Shown in pieces: positions 33,989-44,914 of a stretch of 64,000 nucleotides of DNA. A program made the translations under genes and the position numbers. The notes below the pieces were generated by a model that saw only the letters and a program-made list of their open reading frames with translations, had not been told where the DNA came from and did not search any database. Numbering within the stretch: position 1 is the stretch's first letter; each line of letters begins with the position of its first letter. The DNA comes from Cryoendolithus antarcticus (Eukaryota > Ascomycota > Dothideomycetes > Cladosporiales > Cladosporiaceae), in assembly GCA_002077065.1 (NCBI GenBank), contig NAJO01000013.1, positions 806,001 through 870,000 on the forward strand, given 5' to 3'.

Positions 33989-34851
33989 GGCGGCGATTGA
34001 GGTGTACTGTCGGGGTGTTGAGATTGATCGTGTGAGGTATATTGATTGTGGGTTCGCGGCGCAGGTATTAGTCTATCGGTAGGGCTCCGTGGGGAGGTTT
34101 TTATTATTGTACAGAGCTATTGTTGCCTTCAGCCTGCAGTACCAGCTGACCTCAAAGGCGTTTGACGGGAGTGAGGTTGTGGTGGTGGAGCTGAGAAGAG
34201 CAAGATGGAGTTGGCAATGTGGTGGAAGTGAGCCAGCAGCCCTAACACGGCTGGGATTGGCTGCTGCTGAAACACGAACGTGGAGCGTGTGAGAAAAGTG
34301 GAGCTTCGAGAAGGATATTGGAATGCTTGCGCGAACTCCACTCGCTCCTACTCTTGCAGATACGAAAGATTCTGTCAAACGTGTGACGGAGAGTTGCAGT
34401 ATACGACAGACGCCAACAACCGATTCAACAGAACGACGCTCAATGCGTACAAAGCGATTCACCGTGTCTTTGTCCTCCTGCTCGAGCACTCCTTGGCCCG
34501 CTTCGGCAAGCACTCGGCAGCGCTCGTGTCGAACAAGCCCCTGCAGGGATCCGAAGCAACGCGCAATCTGACACTTAACGGCTTCACGGCAGGGCATACC
34601 GTACGAAGGTTGTGCTGCAAATGCAATTCTTGAACAAGGTCACGTGAAGCCGGATGGCCTAGTCGCCAACGCTGTCCATGAGGAGACTCGAGCTTGGCTT
34701 CGACGGCTTGGCCTCGCCTCCACGCTGTCCTTTTGTGAGTCACTGCTGAGGTAGTAACGATTCCCCTCCGCCCCCCCGCCCTGTACTCGTAGAATGAACC
34801 TTGAAGAACGCACCAATCTCTCCGACTCGCGTTAGCCACCTCGAAGTGACC
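33989..34851. other. Divergent intergenic region
   Basis: About 860 bp between the start codons of Vts1 and the methyltransferase gene. The 174-codon minus frame at 34073-34597 has no family signal and is not called. Confidence 0.5.
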
Positions 34852-35616
34852 ATGGCCGCACCTAACACGTCCACGAGCGACCTGTACCGCCAATGGGCGG
34901 CCACTTACGATACCGATGGTAACATTCTCCAAGCCGTCGATGACCTCCAGCTAGCCAACCTGCTCCCGTCATTTGTTCAGAACCTCCGATCGTCTCGACC
35001 AGACGGACGTCTCCGAGTACTGGATCTCGGTTGTGGTACTGGACGTAACACCAAACGCCTACTCTTAGCACCAAGCTCCATGCCTCTTGAAGTCACAGGC
35101 ATAGATACCAGCGAGGCCATGCTCGCAGTCGCATTGGAAAAGTTCCCTGAGGCTACATACCATTGCCTTGACCCATTTAGTCGGTCTTCGCCTTTACCCA
35201 ACGATCTGAGGGACTCGTTCGATGGCCTGATATCGACCCTTGTGCTGGAGCATCTCCCTTCGGACGTTTACTTTTCCACCCTAGTCTCGCTTCTGGTACC
35301 AGGTGGTCGAGCTCTGGTGACAAATATGCACCCCGACATGGGTTCTAGGACGGGCGCTGGATTCAAGCTTGGGGGAGATGGGGTGCGAGTTCGTGGTGTG
35401 TCCTTTGCGCACGGCGTCCAGGAAACTATCAAGGCTGCCCAAAATGCTGGCTTGGAGATTTTGGAGGCGGCGCGAGAGGTCGAGGTGGATGAGGAGATGA
35501 TCCAGCGATGGAAGGGCAAGGGACTTGAGAGGACGGCGCAGAGGGCGCAGAAGTGGATCGGAGTCAAGGTGTGGTATGGCGTGACTGTCAGAAAAATAGG
35601 TGACAGAGAAGATTAA
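34852..35616 (+). CDS. Class I SAM-dependent methyltransferase
   Basis: Single exon, 254 aa from the ATG of MAAPNTSTSDLYRQWAATYD. Motif I is LRVLDLGCGTGRNTKRLL, motif II is EVTGIDTSEAML with the acidic ribose-binding Asp, and the post-motif region is DSFDGLISTLVLEHLP then LVSLLVPGGRALVTNMHPD. This is the methyltransferase-11/25 type fold that acts on small molecules. A C-terminal helix-rich tail ends in WIGVKVWYGVTVRKIG. The substrate is unknown; no biosynthetic neighbour suggests one. Confidence 0.85.
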   Translation: MAAPNTSTSDLYRQWAATYDTDGNILQAVDDLQLANLLPSFVQNLRSSRPDGRLRVLDLGCGTGRNTKRLLLAPSSMPLEVTGIDTSEAMLAVALEKFPEATYHCLDPFSRSSPLPNDLRDSFDGLISTLVLEHLPSDVYFSTLVSLLVPGGRALVTNMHPDMGSRTGAGFKLGGDGVRVRGVSFAHGVQETIKAAQNAGLEILEAAREVEVDEEMIQRWKGKGLERTAQRAQKWIGVKVWYGVTVRKIGDRED

Positions 35617-35863
35617 TTGCTGCAGCGTCTCTCTTGCTCTCCCCTATTTCTGCAACTTTCTATCGCATTTTCCCGGATGAAGTGATGCCATGATTCAGAG
35701 GCGTACAGTTTTCATCTCATTTATTGAACGACGGTAACAGTCATGTCTTTTGTTTGCTGGCACATGCAAACTACAGTGACAATTCGTGAGATATCGGCTG
35801 CTTCTCATCTTGCTGGACGACCTTCGGGAGACCGCTGATCTTCTGCGATCTCCCAGACCTACC

Positions 35864-36652
35864 ATGTCGAAGCTCAAAACCCTCGTCGATAAGCTCATCC
35901 GCCGCAAGAAAGCCGACCGCGAAGAGTCCAGGAAGCTACCACCAGCACGCCCGCATCCCGCAGTGCGACCCCTCCACCGACCTCTTCCCGCCCTTCTCCC
36001 ACACCAACATCACTATCGCCACATTCGCCTCGGCGCCGGCGGTCTCCTTCACTTCGATCCCACGGATCTCACGCACCCCAACTCCATTTCCTTCATCGGC
36101 ACATCAGGCTGCTCGAACACCGTCGGCGTCTTCTTTGAAGTCACAGACACCTTGTGCTTCGCAGCGCATATAGACGCCTACCTTTTCTCCTCAACACCGC
36201 CTCGTCCGGACTTAGGTGAGAGGAGAGTGACGAAGCTGTACGCTACCAATACGGCCACGGCTCAAGCCCTGCGAATCGAAGTGATCAAACGCCTCGATAC
36301 GCTATACCGCGAAGTCGGGCTCGCGAACTGGCCGAAGAATCGGAAGCGCATAACGAGGACGCTGGTGATGACTTGTAGGAAGTTGAGTGGGCAGGGGACC
36401 CTGGCGCAGGAGGTTGTTGCTAAGGCTGTGAGGGGTTGGGTTGATGATGAATCGGCTGGGAAAGCGGAGAGAGTGGCGAGGACCGGTGGGAGCTTTGTGG
36501 TTGGGTGGCCTGGCGGAGAAGTGAGGGAGTGGGAACAGGGTGTTGGGGAGGAGTGGGTGGATGTTGATTCGGGGATGGCGGAGGGAGAGTGGAGTGTTGG
36601 GGTCCAGGAGGCTGCGATGGTGGGGGAGGAAGGGCTACGGGAACCTATGTGA
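35864..36652 (+). CDS. Unrecognised fungal protein
   Basis: Single exon, 262 aa from the ATG of MSKLKTLVDKLIRRKKADRE. A basic, Pro-rich first 60 residues lead into a compact segment: RLGAGGLLHFDPTDL, ISFIGTSGCSNTVGVFFEVT and CFAAHIDAYLF. The GCS...VGVFF...CFAAHI pattern suggests a small alpha/beta domain with Cys and His residues that could form an active site (inference only). The C-terminus is Gly/Glu/Val-rich low complexity. I do not know the family. The stop is 50 bp from the convergent Nif3-like gene. Confidence 0.65.
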   Translation: MSKLKTLVDKLIRRKKADREESRKLPPARPHPAVRPLHRPLPALLPHQHHYRHIRLGAGGLLHFDPTDLTHPNSISFIGTSGCSNTVGVFFEVTDTLCFAAHIDAYLFSSTPPRPDLGERRVTKLYATNTATAQALRIEVIKRLDTLYREVGLANWPKNRKRITRTLVMTCRKLSGQGTLAQEVVAKAVRGWVDDESAGKAERVARTGGSFVVGWPGGEVREWEQGVGEEWVDVDSGMAEGEWSVGVQEAAMVGEEGLREPM

Positions 36653-36702
36653 GAGGAGCAGCGACTCAGCTTACAAGCAGTCAAGGAAGTAGGGCAGAGA
36701 GC

Positions 36703-37146
36703 TCAGAAATCTTCTAGCTTGATTACCTCATATACGGGGACTTCGTATGGATGTGCTCTACCACCCACGATCAGCGGGCTGTCCTGATAATGACATCTCA
36801 AGATGCCAAAGGTATTCTAGATCTTGGCTGGCGCAGTACTAGTCATCACGACCTGACACGGAGAACGTGACACTTACTTCTTCAACGCCTCAACCACCCG
36901 CTTCGTATTGTACGAACCCACGCAGCTCGTCTCACATCTCACTTCTTCAACGATCTCCAATTTGCCTCGACGGCCAACAGCTGGATTTGCCGTCTGACCC
37001 GCTACGAACTGGCCGGTACCTGGCGTAGTGAAGCAGCACTCTGTGTAGCTATCATGCTGGCCAGCACCAGCCGCGAAGATGGCTTTCTTGATGGCCTCGA
37101 TTGAGGCTGTAGGGGCGAAGAAGACGAGCTTGTAACGGGTGCCCAT
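36703..37146 (-). CDS. Small Nif3/YqfO-type (PII/CutA-like) single-domain protein
   Basis: Two exons, 37146-36878 and 36757-36703, give 107 aa. The 120-nt intron (GTAAGT to TGGTAG) is longer than its neighbours, and the join restores EALKKAHPYEVPVYEVIKL, the diagnostic ending. The start MGTRYKLVFFAPTASIEAIK, the GAGQHDSYTECCFTTPGTGQ segment and FVAGQTANPAVG match the PII-like insert domain of Nif3/YqfO proteins occurring alone. Stand-alone copies are widespread in fungi and bacteria; their function is not established. Without the second exon the protein would end after VVEALKK. Confidence 0.85.
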
Positions 37147-37974
37147 GATCAGCGGAGTGTAGCTACAATGATAAAGACTGACGATCCTCGGTTAGCGATG
37201 ATTCGTGAGGCTTTTCGCGCATATTCATGTTTTGGCGTGGTTCAATATCTCTACAAATGCACGACAACCGGAAGGCATGAGGTCGAGGCCTTGGCCTTGG
37301 CGTTCGCTCCACCTCCCTCTACAAATAGCTCACTCCCAGCACTCATTTTCCAAAGCGTGCCCATCGAATGTGTTCTGGACTTTGGGACTGCGTTCGCAGC
37401 TAGTAGTAGTCTCGTCTTACCGGTGAGCGAGACGGCATCAGCGGCTTGACTTGACCTCTATGTCCACTCGAGAAGCCAGGGCACGGCTACGAAGTGCGTT
37501 CCGAACGGGCTCGACGTCCTGTACGATAAGTGATCCTCTCGTTACTTTCCCCCGAAGCGCCCACGAAGCCGATTCGGGGGCCTGTCCAACTTTCCAGTAG
37601 AATACCGGCCACCTCTTCATCCTGATGAGTCGCCGTTTGTTGCTGCAACGAGAGCTCACACATTGACATGTAGCTTCGGGTGGCTTGCCAGGGTATGTGA
37701 CGCGAGCCCTCGAGTATACCAATGACAAGCCAAGACAGCTCACCACCGATGCGGCTTGCAGTGTGGCTGCTCTCCTGATCTAATTGCCGAGGAGGCTGAC
37801 CGCAAGGCCACCTGCTGCGACGGGAGGGCTGCTCGTTGCATGAAATACCGTGCTGCACTCATCTCTCGCGATGACAGTGGCCCTGACGCTGCTCAGTCGG
37901 TGCCTCCGTCGATTTGCAAGACTCTCTTTCGGCTGTACACGCGATATCTCCTGCTTTCCGTCAACGCGTCCAGG
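37147..37974. other. Intergenic region before the HET relic
   Basis: About 830 bp. It holds the promoter of the Nif3-like gene. Several short frames are present but none is supported. The 5' end of the HET relic may extend into it. Confidence 0.4.
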
Positions 37975-39840
37975 ATGGCGTAGCAGCAATACGCTTATCA
38001 GGCCTTACCAGAGCGCTTCATCCGACTGTTGACGATCGTCGAGGAGTCTGCGGATCAGCTAGGACTCTGTCTCAAGACGTACAGCCTCGCCGAGCATATT
38101 GAATTCCATGCTCTCTCATACGTATGGGGCCGCACCGAATCAACATACTGAACGAGGATCGATCTATTGCAGGCTCCATCGGCATACAGTGGAATTTGTT
38201 CAATGCCTTACCTTACATCAAGGTAGCGTCCGCGAAACCCATCTGGACAGATGCTGTACGCATCAATCAAGCTGACAATGACGAGAAAGCCAGAGTCGTG
38301 CCCATGATGGGCGACTATTACGGGAACGCTGCTGAGATCCTGATCTGGCTTGGTGTTACTAAGGAACGGAGCGACTTAGTCATGGATCCTCTGGCATGGC
38401 TTTGTGATCCATCTCAGCGCGAAGTACTGCAGCATCGACTATGTGTCGTGAACGAATGGCTTGCGCCTTCTCATTTGTATGCGATCCACAATGCGATAAT
38501 CCAAGACGAGCGTGTTCATGACACCGCCAAGGATATGGAACGCCTTGGTCTGCCTGTACTGAATCATCCGATGTGGACCGCCCTCACTGCTCTCTACCGC
38601 AGGGATTGGTTCTTCCGGGTGTGGACATTCTAGGAGATCATGCTGGCGAAGCAGGCACGTGTGCTCTGTGGCAACCGCTCACTCCCATGGAAGACTTTCC
38701 AGACCTTGGGAAACAGACTTTCTGAGACCCAACTCCTTTGGATCAGTGAGGGTAACGGGCGACATACCTTCACGCCGATGCGAGACCTCAAGCATGCACA
38801 TAATGGTGGAGAGTGGTTCTGGATGTATCTTCGTGGCGCACAAGACAGGCACTGCCGATACAACGAAGATCGCATGTATGGCCTTCTCGCACTGGCTCCG
38901 CACAGCATCAGGGTGCAAATTACGGTATCTTATAGACCGGAGAATCCAAATCACTGGATCGACGTCTTTCGCAGCATGACAGTGGTATGTTTGCATGAGC
39001 TAGCCACTGAGTGGTAGGAGCGACCTTTACAGATAGTGCTTGTCGCCGCCACGAACACAAATAGGGTGCATAGACGCAACATAAATCCTCCGTCCTGGTG
39101 TCCAGATTGGAGCACGAGCGCGATCTCTAACGCAACGCCAGCTGTTTTCAGTGCCGATCCCGCCCATCTTGCCGGGGAAATGTGGTCGGTGGACCACGTC
39201 GACGTTAACATGATTCATGTCGACGGAGTGGAAGTAGATGAGGTTCATGAAGTAATCGATGACTATGTCTACAGCTGACCCGAAGGCGTCAGCGGTATTG
39301 ATGGGCCGGCAGACAAGATGCTGCAGTGGCTTGATCGTTGCCTGTCAGTTGCTCAACGTACGCTGAGCTCTGTTCATGCAGGCAATGAAGCAGTCTGGAA
39401 GACGCTTGTAGCGCACTCGGACACTCGCAATCAACATGATTATCCGGCAGATCCTATTCGAGGGCTGGTGGCACACAAAAAGCGACTCGCTGAATGTCGC
39501 GACTCCGTGTCAGGAAGACACGTCGCTTTCTCCGGCAGATCTCGCGGCTCTAGGTCCGTACATAGCATACACTGGCACGTTATGGCCGGGCAAAGTGTTC
39601 TTCTCGACTGTGAAATGCACAGTGGGACTGGCGGAGAAGGGCATCAGGTCAGGAGACGCTATTTGCATGCTATTTGGCGCTTGTAAGTACTTCGTGCTGC
39701 ATTCGGAGGAGGCAGGCAGGCATTCTCTTGTGGCGAGTGCTCATGTGCACGGAATGATGGAGGATGCAGTGGAGGCACTGAGGCAACGCGATGGCACTGT
39801 ACTCTCGAACGTTTGCGCGCAGACGTTCAAGCTCCGCTGA
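37975..39840 (+). pseudogene. HET (heterokaryon-incompatibility) domain gene, apparently broken
   Basis: HET signatures appear in order: YQALPERFIRLL then FHALSYVWG (to about 38120); WTDAVRINQADNDEKARVVP and AAEILIWLG (38260-38360); WFFRVWTF (to 38630); DRMYGLLALAP; SWCPDWS; VWKTLVAHSDT; and the C-terminal GDAICMLFGA...VHGMM. Three later frame breaks can be explained by introns: 38985-39032 (GTATGT to TTACAG, 48 nt), possibly one over the TGA at 39276, and 39467-39512 (46 nt, shifts the frame correctly). Two breaks have no good splice solution: a frame change at about 38120-38150 just after SYVWG, and TAG at 38631-38633, exactly where HET domains have Gln (VWxxQE). I read it as a decayed allelic-recognition gene; the 5' end is uncertain. 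Confidence 0.7.
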
Positions 39841-40242
39841 GTCCGACCTGGACTCGAGCAATGAAGACATTGCAAACAGTGAGGTATTGAGTATCGGTGC
39901 GTCCACAGCTCACGGTTGTGAAAATTCCCTCTCGTAGGAGCCCGCTTTCGCCGTTAAACACCCTGCCAGGAGACACGGCCATCGCCCGACCCTCAGGTGA
40001 TGCACTTTACAAGCGAATGAGGATCTCAGCCTCATGTCACGAGTCAATTGCAGTTCGTAAGCCTCGTGTCGTCTGAAGTCGTTTGGCCTTGGCATCTTTT
40101 GCGGTAGCGCCTCGATTCGCGGCTGACAGGTGATCACGAATAGTTCACGCGTTCGATTGGTGTTGACAGTCAACTTTCCAATCACTTTCTTGTCACTCAT
40201 TCAAACCATTTGTTCCGCGGCGGTGACAAGTGAGCCGCAAAG
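39841..40242. other. Intergenic gap
   Basis: Between the HET relic and Cwh43; probably the Cwh43 promoter. Nothing else seen. Confidence 0.5.
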
Positions 40243-43200
40243 ATGGCTCCAAAGCACCGCGACGGCGCCGTGATCGCTACGGTACATCCTCATTGACTGT
40301 GCCCCCTAATCCAGCATCCGCTGACAACCGGCTCAGATCCCAGGCACTTATATCACGTATGCCCACACCATCGCAGCATATGCCGCCTTCTTTGGAGCCT
40401 TCATCGTAGGCTGCTCCCTCCACTACAAGAAGATCGTCCAAAACCAATGGTTCGGCTACCCGATCGAATGGTTTCCCTCAGTCAGCGCGACGATTGGCGA
40501 TCGCTACCCCGAACGATCCGTCTTTCAGCTCCTCATAGCCGTCACCTCTGGCCCTCGCTTCCTGATGGTCTTTCTGAATTACTGCGTCACAAATAGGCAG
40601 GGGAGCTTTCTGCCGAAGTTCGTCGCGGCTGTGGGGGTGTTCAGGACGTTCACTTGTGGAGGATGGACGTATGTTACGAGCACGGACGGCCACATGGCGC
40701 ACGATGTGTTCATGGTGGCCTATCTGGTTGCTACAATACCTTGGACAGTCGGGAACATCGCTTTGAGTCCGGCAGGGACAAGGTCACTGAGGCTGAGGAA
40801 ATACTTCGGAGCAGGATTCTTCTTGATGCTGGTGCCGTTGACGTACTTTTTCTTGCAGCACAAGATACATCGTGTGCCAGGAGGTGAGGAATCGAGCACA
40901 TCTGAAGGGCCCATGTGCACATGCTAACGACATGACAGCATACACTACATATGCCATGTGCGAGTGGCTGGTTGTACTCCTGGACGTTGCCTTTGACGCT
41001 GTGACTGCCGTGGACTTTAGCGGTGTCGAGATCGTTGTCACAGATGTGAAGGGCTTCAGCAGAGGGTACGTTCTGCGGCTTCCAAAGTAGCCGGTACGAA
41101 GTACCCGCTCCTGTCTGGAGCTGCATTGTACTGACTGCCATTCGCTGCAGAGATAATCCCCGCATGGCAGATAAGATACTACAGCAGGAAAAGGACAAGC
41201 CAATTGGACAAGTCTTCGATGCGAGATTCTCGTGGCCAGCTCTCATGGACGCTGCTGCAGAGACCTACCTTGGAGTAAGCTGTCCTCCATTGGGTATAGA
41301 CCACATCCGCTGACATACTTCAGTTCACCTTCTGGTCCATCCTTACAGGTCTTGGTGTCACAGTATGGTACTTCCCACTGTGGTACATGGGATTGTCAGG
41401 CTACGAAGTGACTGTCATGTCGTCTGTCTCGCCTTTCCTGCTCGGTATCGGACCACTTCGACGGCTGGCTACTCGCTACATGCCTATGACGCTCGGACTC
41501 AGCGTCGCCGGACTAGCTGCTTACCTCGCGCACAGCCCAGAGGGCAAGCTCGCGGGCGTCAGTATTGGTGTGTGGATGGGCTGTCTTGCATGGCCCGCTG
41601 CGTTCTATGCTGAGCGTGGCAACCCATCGAAGCTCGAGTCCAAGATCGCAGCTTGGAGCATTGGTCTCATTGCGAGCAGTGTCGCCAAATTCGCCAACCA
41701 AACCAACAACCCAGTTTGGCCGATCATGTACGCAGGTAATGGAGGCTGGAACAAGACAGGACTCGCTCTCTTCGCCCTGGCAATCGCCAGAGTCTCTCGC
41801 CACCAAGCCAGCAATGGCGACGCACCACAGAGCTTACCTAAAGCGAAGGGCTCGTCTGCACTTGCTGGGCTCGGTCTTGCCGGACTGCTGTTTGCTCTGC
41901 ATTCGCTTCTGTCCGACTCTAGCACTATGATCATGTGGGTGTGGGAGGGCTACCCAGTGCGAGGACCTCTGCCAGTCCCGCACGGCGCATGGACGATCTT
42001 TGCAATGAGTGCTGGCTTGGTCTTCGGCTTGTTCTACCCGAATCTGGCACGCGGCTGGACAGCGTTCGGCGCTGGATCAGTCGGCGCTGCTTTCTTGACT
42101 CTGTCTCACAATTGGACTGGCTACTATGGCGCGCTCACGCTTACGGTGTATTTGCTCGCGGTCACGCCATCTATGATTTCGAACGCTGTCCGCTTCCCAC
42201 CTGGGCGCACTTTCTTTCTCGGCTTCTTCGTATACAACTTGATGGTCCTCTTCCACTGTTGGGTCGTTGCGTATGCGTTCGTGCCGGGAGGTTACCTCGT
42301 CCGCGAGCACACCGACTGGATCATGATCACTACAATGCTGCTCATCGGTTGTGGCGTATTCTCCGGCCTACAGAATAGCACCCCAGCGAAGCAGAGCAGC
42401 CTCAGGCCGCCTCCGAATCCCGCTGCTAGGAAACAGCGCAGCTACTACATCTACGTGCTGCTTGCTCTGCAACTCACAAGCATTGCTGTGGCGTTCATAC
42501 GCTTCCCATCGTACAACTACAAGTCCTATCACCCGGACTCCAAGGCAATCACAGCCGGCATCTGGACGATTCACTTCAGCATCGACAACGACATGCTCTC
42601 TTCAGAGAATCGCATGGAGTCTCTGATCAGGGAGTCCGAGCTTGATGTCATTGGCCTACTAGAGTCAGATCAACAGCGTATCATCATGGGCAACCGTGAC
42701 TCCACGCAAGTCCTCGCTGAAAACCTGGGTATGTACGTCGACGCAGGTCCAGGCCCGAACAAGCACACATGGGGCTGCGCACTACTCTCAAAGTTTCCTA
42801 TTGTCAACTCAACACACCACCTCACGCCATCTCCTGTCGGGGAGCTGGCGCCAGCTATCCACGCCACGCTCGACGTCCACGGCGAAATGATCGACGTCTT
42901 CGTGTTCCACTCTGGCCAAGAAGAGGATGTCGAGGATCGCCGGCAACAGACTGCGTATGTGACGGAGCTCATGGGCGCCTCGCCGAGACCGAGCATCTTG
43001 CTCTCGTACCTTGTTACGAAGCCGAAGGAGGGCAATTACAACACTTGGGTCAGCGAACGCAGTGGCATGCGCGACATCGACCCGAGCGATTGGGATAGAT
43101 GGTGCGAATACATCTTGTACAAGGGTATGAAGCGGATTGGATACGCAAGGATCAGCAGGAGTACTATCACGGACACGGAGTTGCAGGTAAGTCTGCCGCT

Positions 43201-43395
43201 CTCATTGAGCATCAGAAATATTGCTGACATTTACTGCAGGTCGGCAAATTTGTCGTCGGACAGCCCGAGGGCACTGATGATATCATACCCGAGAGCCAGG
43301 TACCTGAGGACTTACGCTTCCCGGCGCTGTTCCGAGGTGAGGGTGTGCGAGGACATCGGTACCATGTGTTCGATGAGCCGCGTTACTACGCGTAG
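40243..43395 (+). CDS. CWH43: Cwh43, GPI-anchor lipid remodelling protein
   Basis: Six exons, 40243-40281, 40337-40883, 40939-41065, 41151-41274, 41324-43186 and 43240-43395, all splice in frame to 951 aa, the size of yeast Cwh43. The N-terminal third is a Frag1/DRAM/Sfk1-type multi-span domain (ITYAHTIAAYAAFFGAFIVG, WLVVLLDVAFDAVTAVDF). A middle block of many spans follows (GLSVAGLAAYLAHSPEG, NWTGYYGALTLTVYLLAV). The C-terminal endonuclease/exonuclease/phosphatase-like domain includes LDVIGLLESDQQR, WGCALLSKFPIV, VFVFHSGQEED and the terminal HRYHVFDEPRYYA. Cwh43 swaps diacylglycerol for ceramide on GPI anchors in the ER (family knowledge). The reads across every exon junction match the family. 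Confidence 0.94.
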
Positions 43396-44914
43396 GAAGT
43401 CGGTGGAGTCGTGGGTCGGAGAAGCTGAGTGTTGTACTACTATGTATCATATTGCATCCAGCGCATACTTGTCCCAACCCTCTTGAAGTGCGATCATTCG
43501 AAGCTCCGGTCTGCCTCAAAGTGGTATGTGAGGTTTTACTCGCATCGCGAGTAATCATGTCGTCCCGTGCATTCTTTGGCACAGGTCTGCGGTCACTTCT
43601 TCAATCAGACACCGAACTTGAGGACCAAGGCGACAATGTCGACTGTGGTCATGAGGACGACACCAGAGACAGTTCTGGATTACGAAAACCACATGAGAAC
43701 AACGTTCGGTTGACTGGGGAATATTCATTGTACATGATTGGCGCTGTACAGTCCGATTGCTCGCCGTTGCCAGACTATCACATACCATCAATAGCCCGCA
43801 CATATGTGCATCCCTAACCCTCGGTAGCCCTGTCGGTAAGCAGATTGAAAAGGCCAGGGATAGCAGTATGACAGATCAGGAGCAGCCTCGTATCGCGAAA
43901 CGCTGGTTCTCGAAACCGAAGCTACAGATCGATCGCTGTTCGCGGCGCAATGCTCATAACAGACCTCATCACCATACAATCCTCCCTGTGCTACGTCCGC
44001 AACGTTCACAACTGCGCCACATGGCCGACGCCACACCCACCTGCAGCCTCCCTGTCCTACCCACTCCGAGGCTCCAGAATTCACAAGGCTGACACTGGTG
44101 CCACGATCGCAATGACCCGCTCCCCTTGCCCTGACAGCACACGGCAGAAGAATGCACATCTTCTACTGGGATCAGCCTGTCATGCGGTACAAGTGACGAC
44201 GGGTCGCAGGTACGCGGCTACGCGAGTGAGGCTGTGCAAAAGTGCCCTGCATGAGAGTGTGGTGTTTCGAGTGTGCGGATGTGTGGGCGAGGCTTTCGCT
44301 GTGGCGTTGGGCTTTGGGTGATGCGCTGGATGTGAAGGAGTGGGAGTGCTAGGTGATCCTGGGGAGCAAAGTGTTTGGAGTGATGTAGTTGTAGCGGTGA
44401 GCGCAGGTGCGATGTAGAAGTCAGTGATGGGGTTGGACTGAGAACTGAGACAGGTGATAATCTGAGAGTCGACACTGCGATACAGCAAGACTATGTTCTC
44501 CAATGTCTCCAGTGCCAGCGTGCACTACACCTCTTCTTCCTCCCTTCCGTGGCTGCTATGCACAATTAAGCCACGCCCATGCCCACACTCATGTATCCAA
44601 ACATCTCCAGCCAAAAGTGGAGTAGTCGAGTTCCTCTCGACGCGCAACCGGGGTATCATCTCCAAACCAAAGGGAAACAAAATCCATTCCTCGCACGCAA
44701 AGGTGCTCCCATGCCACTGTCGATTGTGGTGATAGCAATTGGCGCATAGCGAGTGACGCCAGTCTGGTGCAGGCTCGAACTCGGAAGCTCGGGGTGTCTG
44801 CTAGAATATTGACATAACGCTCGTGGTCGTCGTGATCGCAGTGTTGCGACTGTTTCCCAGTTCTGTCCTGTTCGTATGCATTCTTTGCCGATTGTAGCGT
44901 CCAGCGCAAATTCT
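43396..44914. other. Convergent intergenic region
   Basis: About 1.5 kb between the stops of Cwh43 and the CP2 gene, unusually long for converging genes. Short frames only; no family signal, no repeats recognised. Confidence 0.5.

Noticed and set aside
34073..34597. 174-codon minus-strand frame
   Set aside because: No recognisable features; in the gap between Vts1 and the methyltransferase gene.
38121..38188. A 68-nt intron to repair the HET frame change
   Set aside because: GTATGG to CATACAG fixes the frame but removes the conserved VWG and the strand after it, so a true lesion is more likely.
39013..39017. TAG as a second lesion in the HET relic
   Set aside because: Lies inside a convincing 48-nt in-frame intron (38985-39032, GTATGT to TTACAG), so it need not be a mutation.
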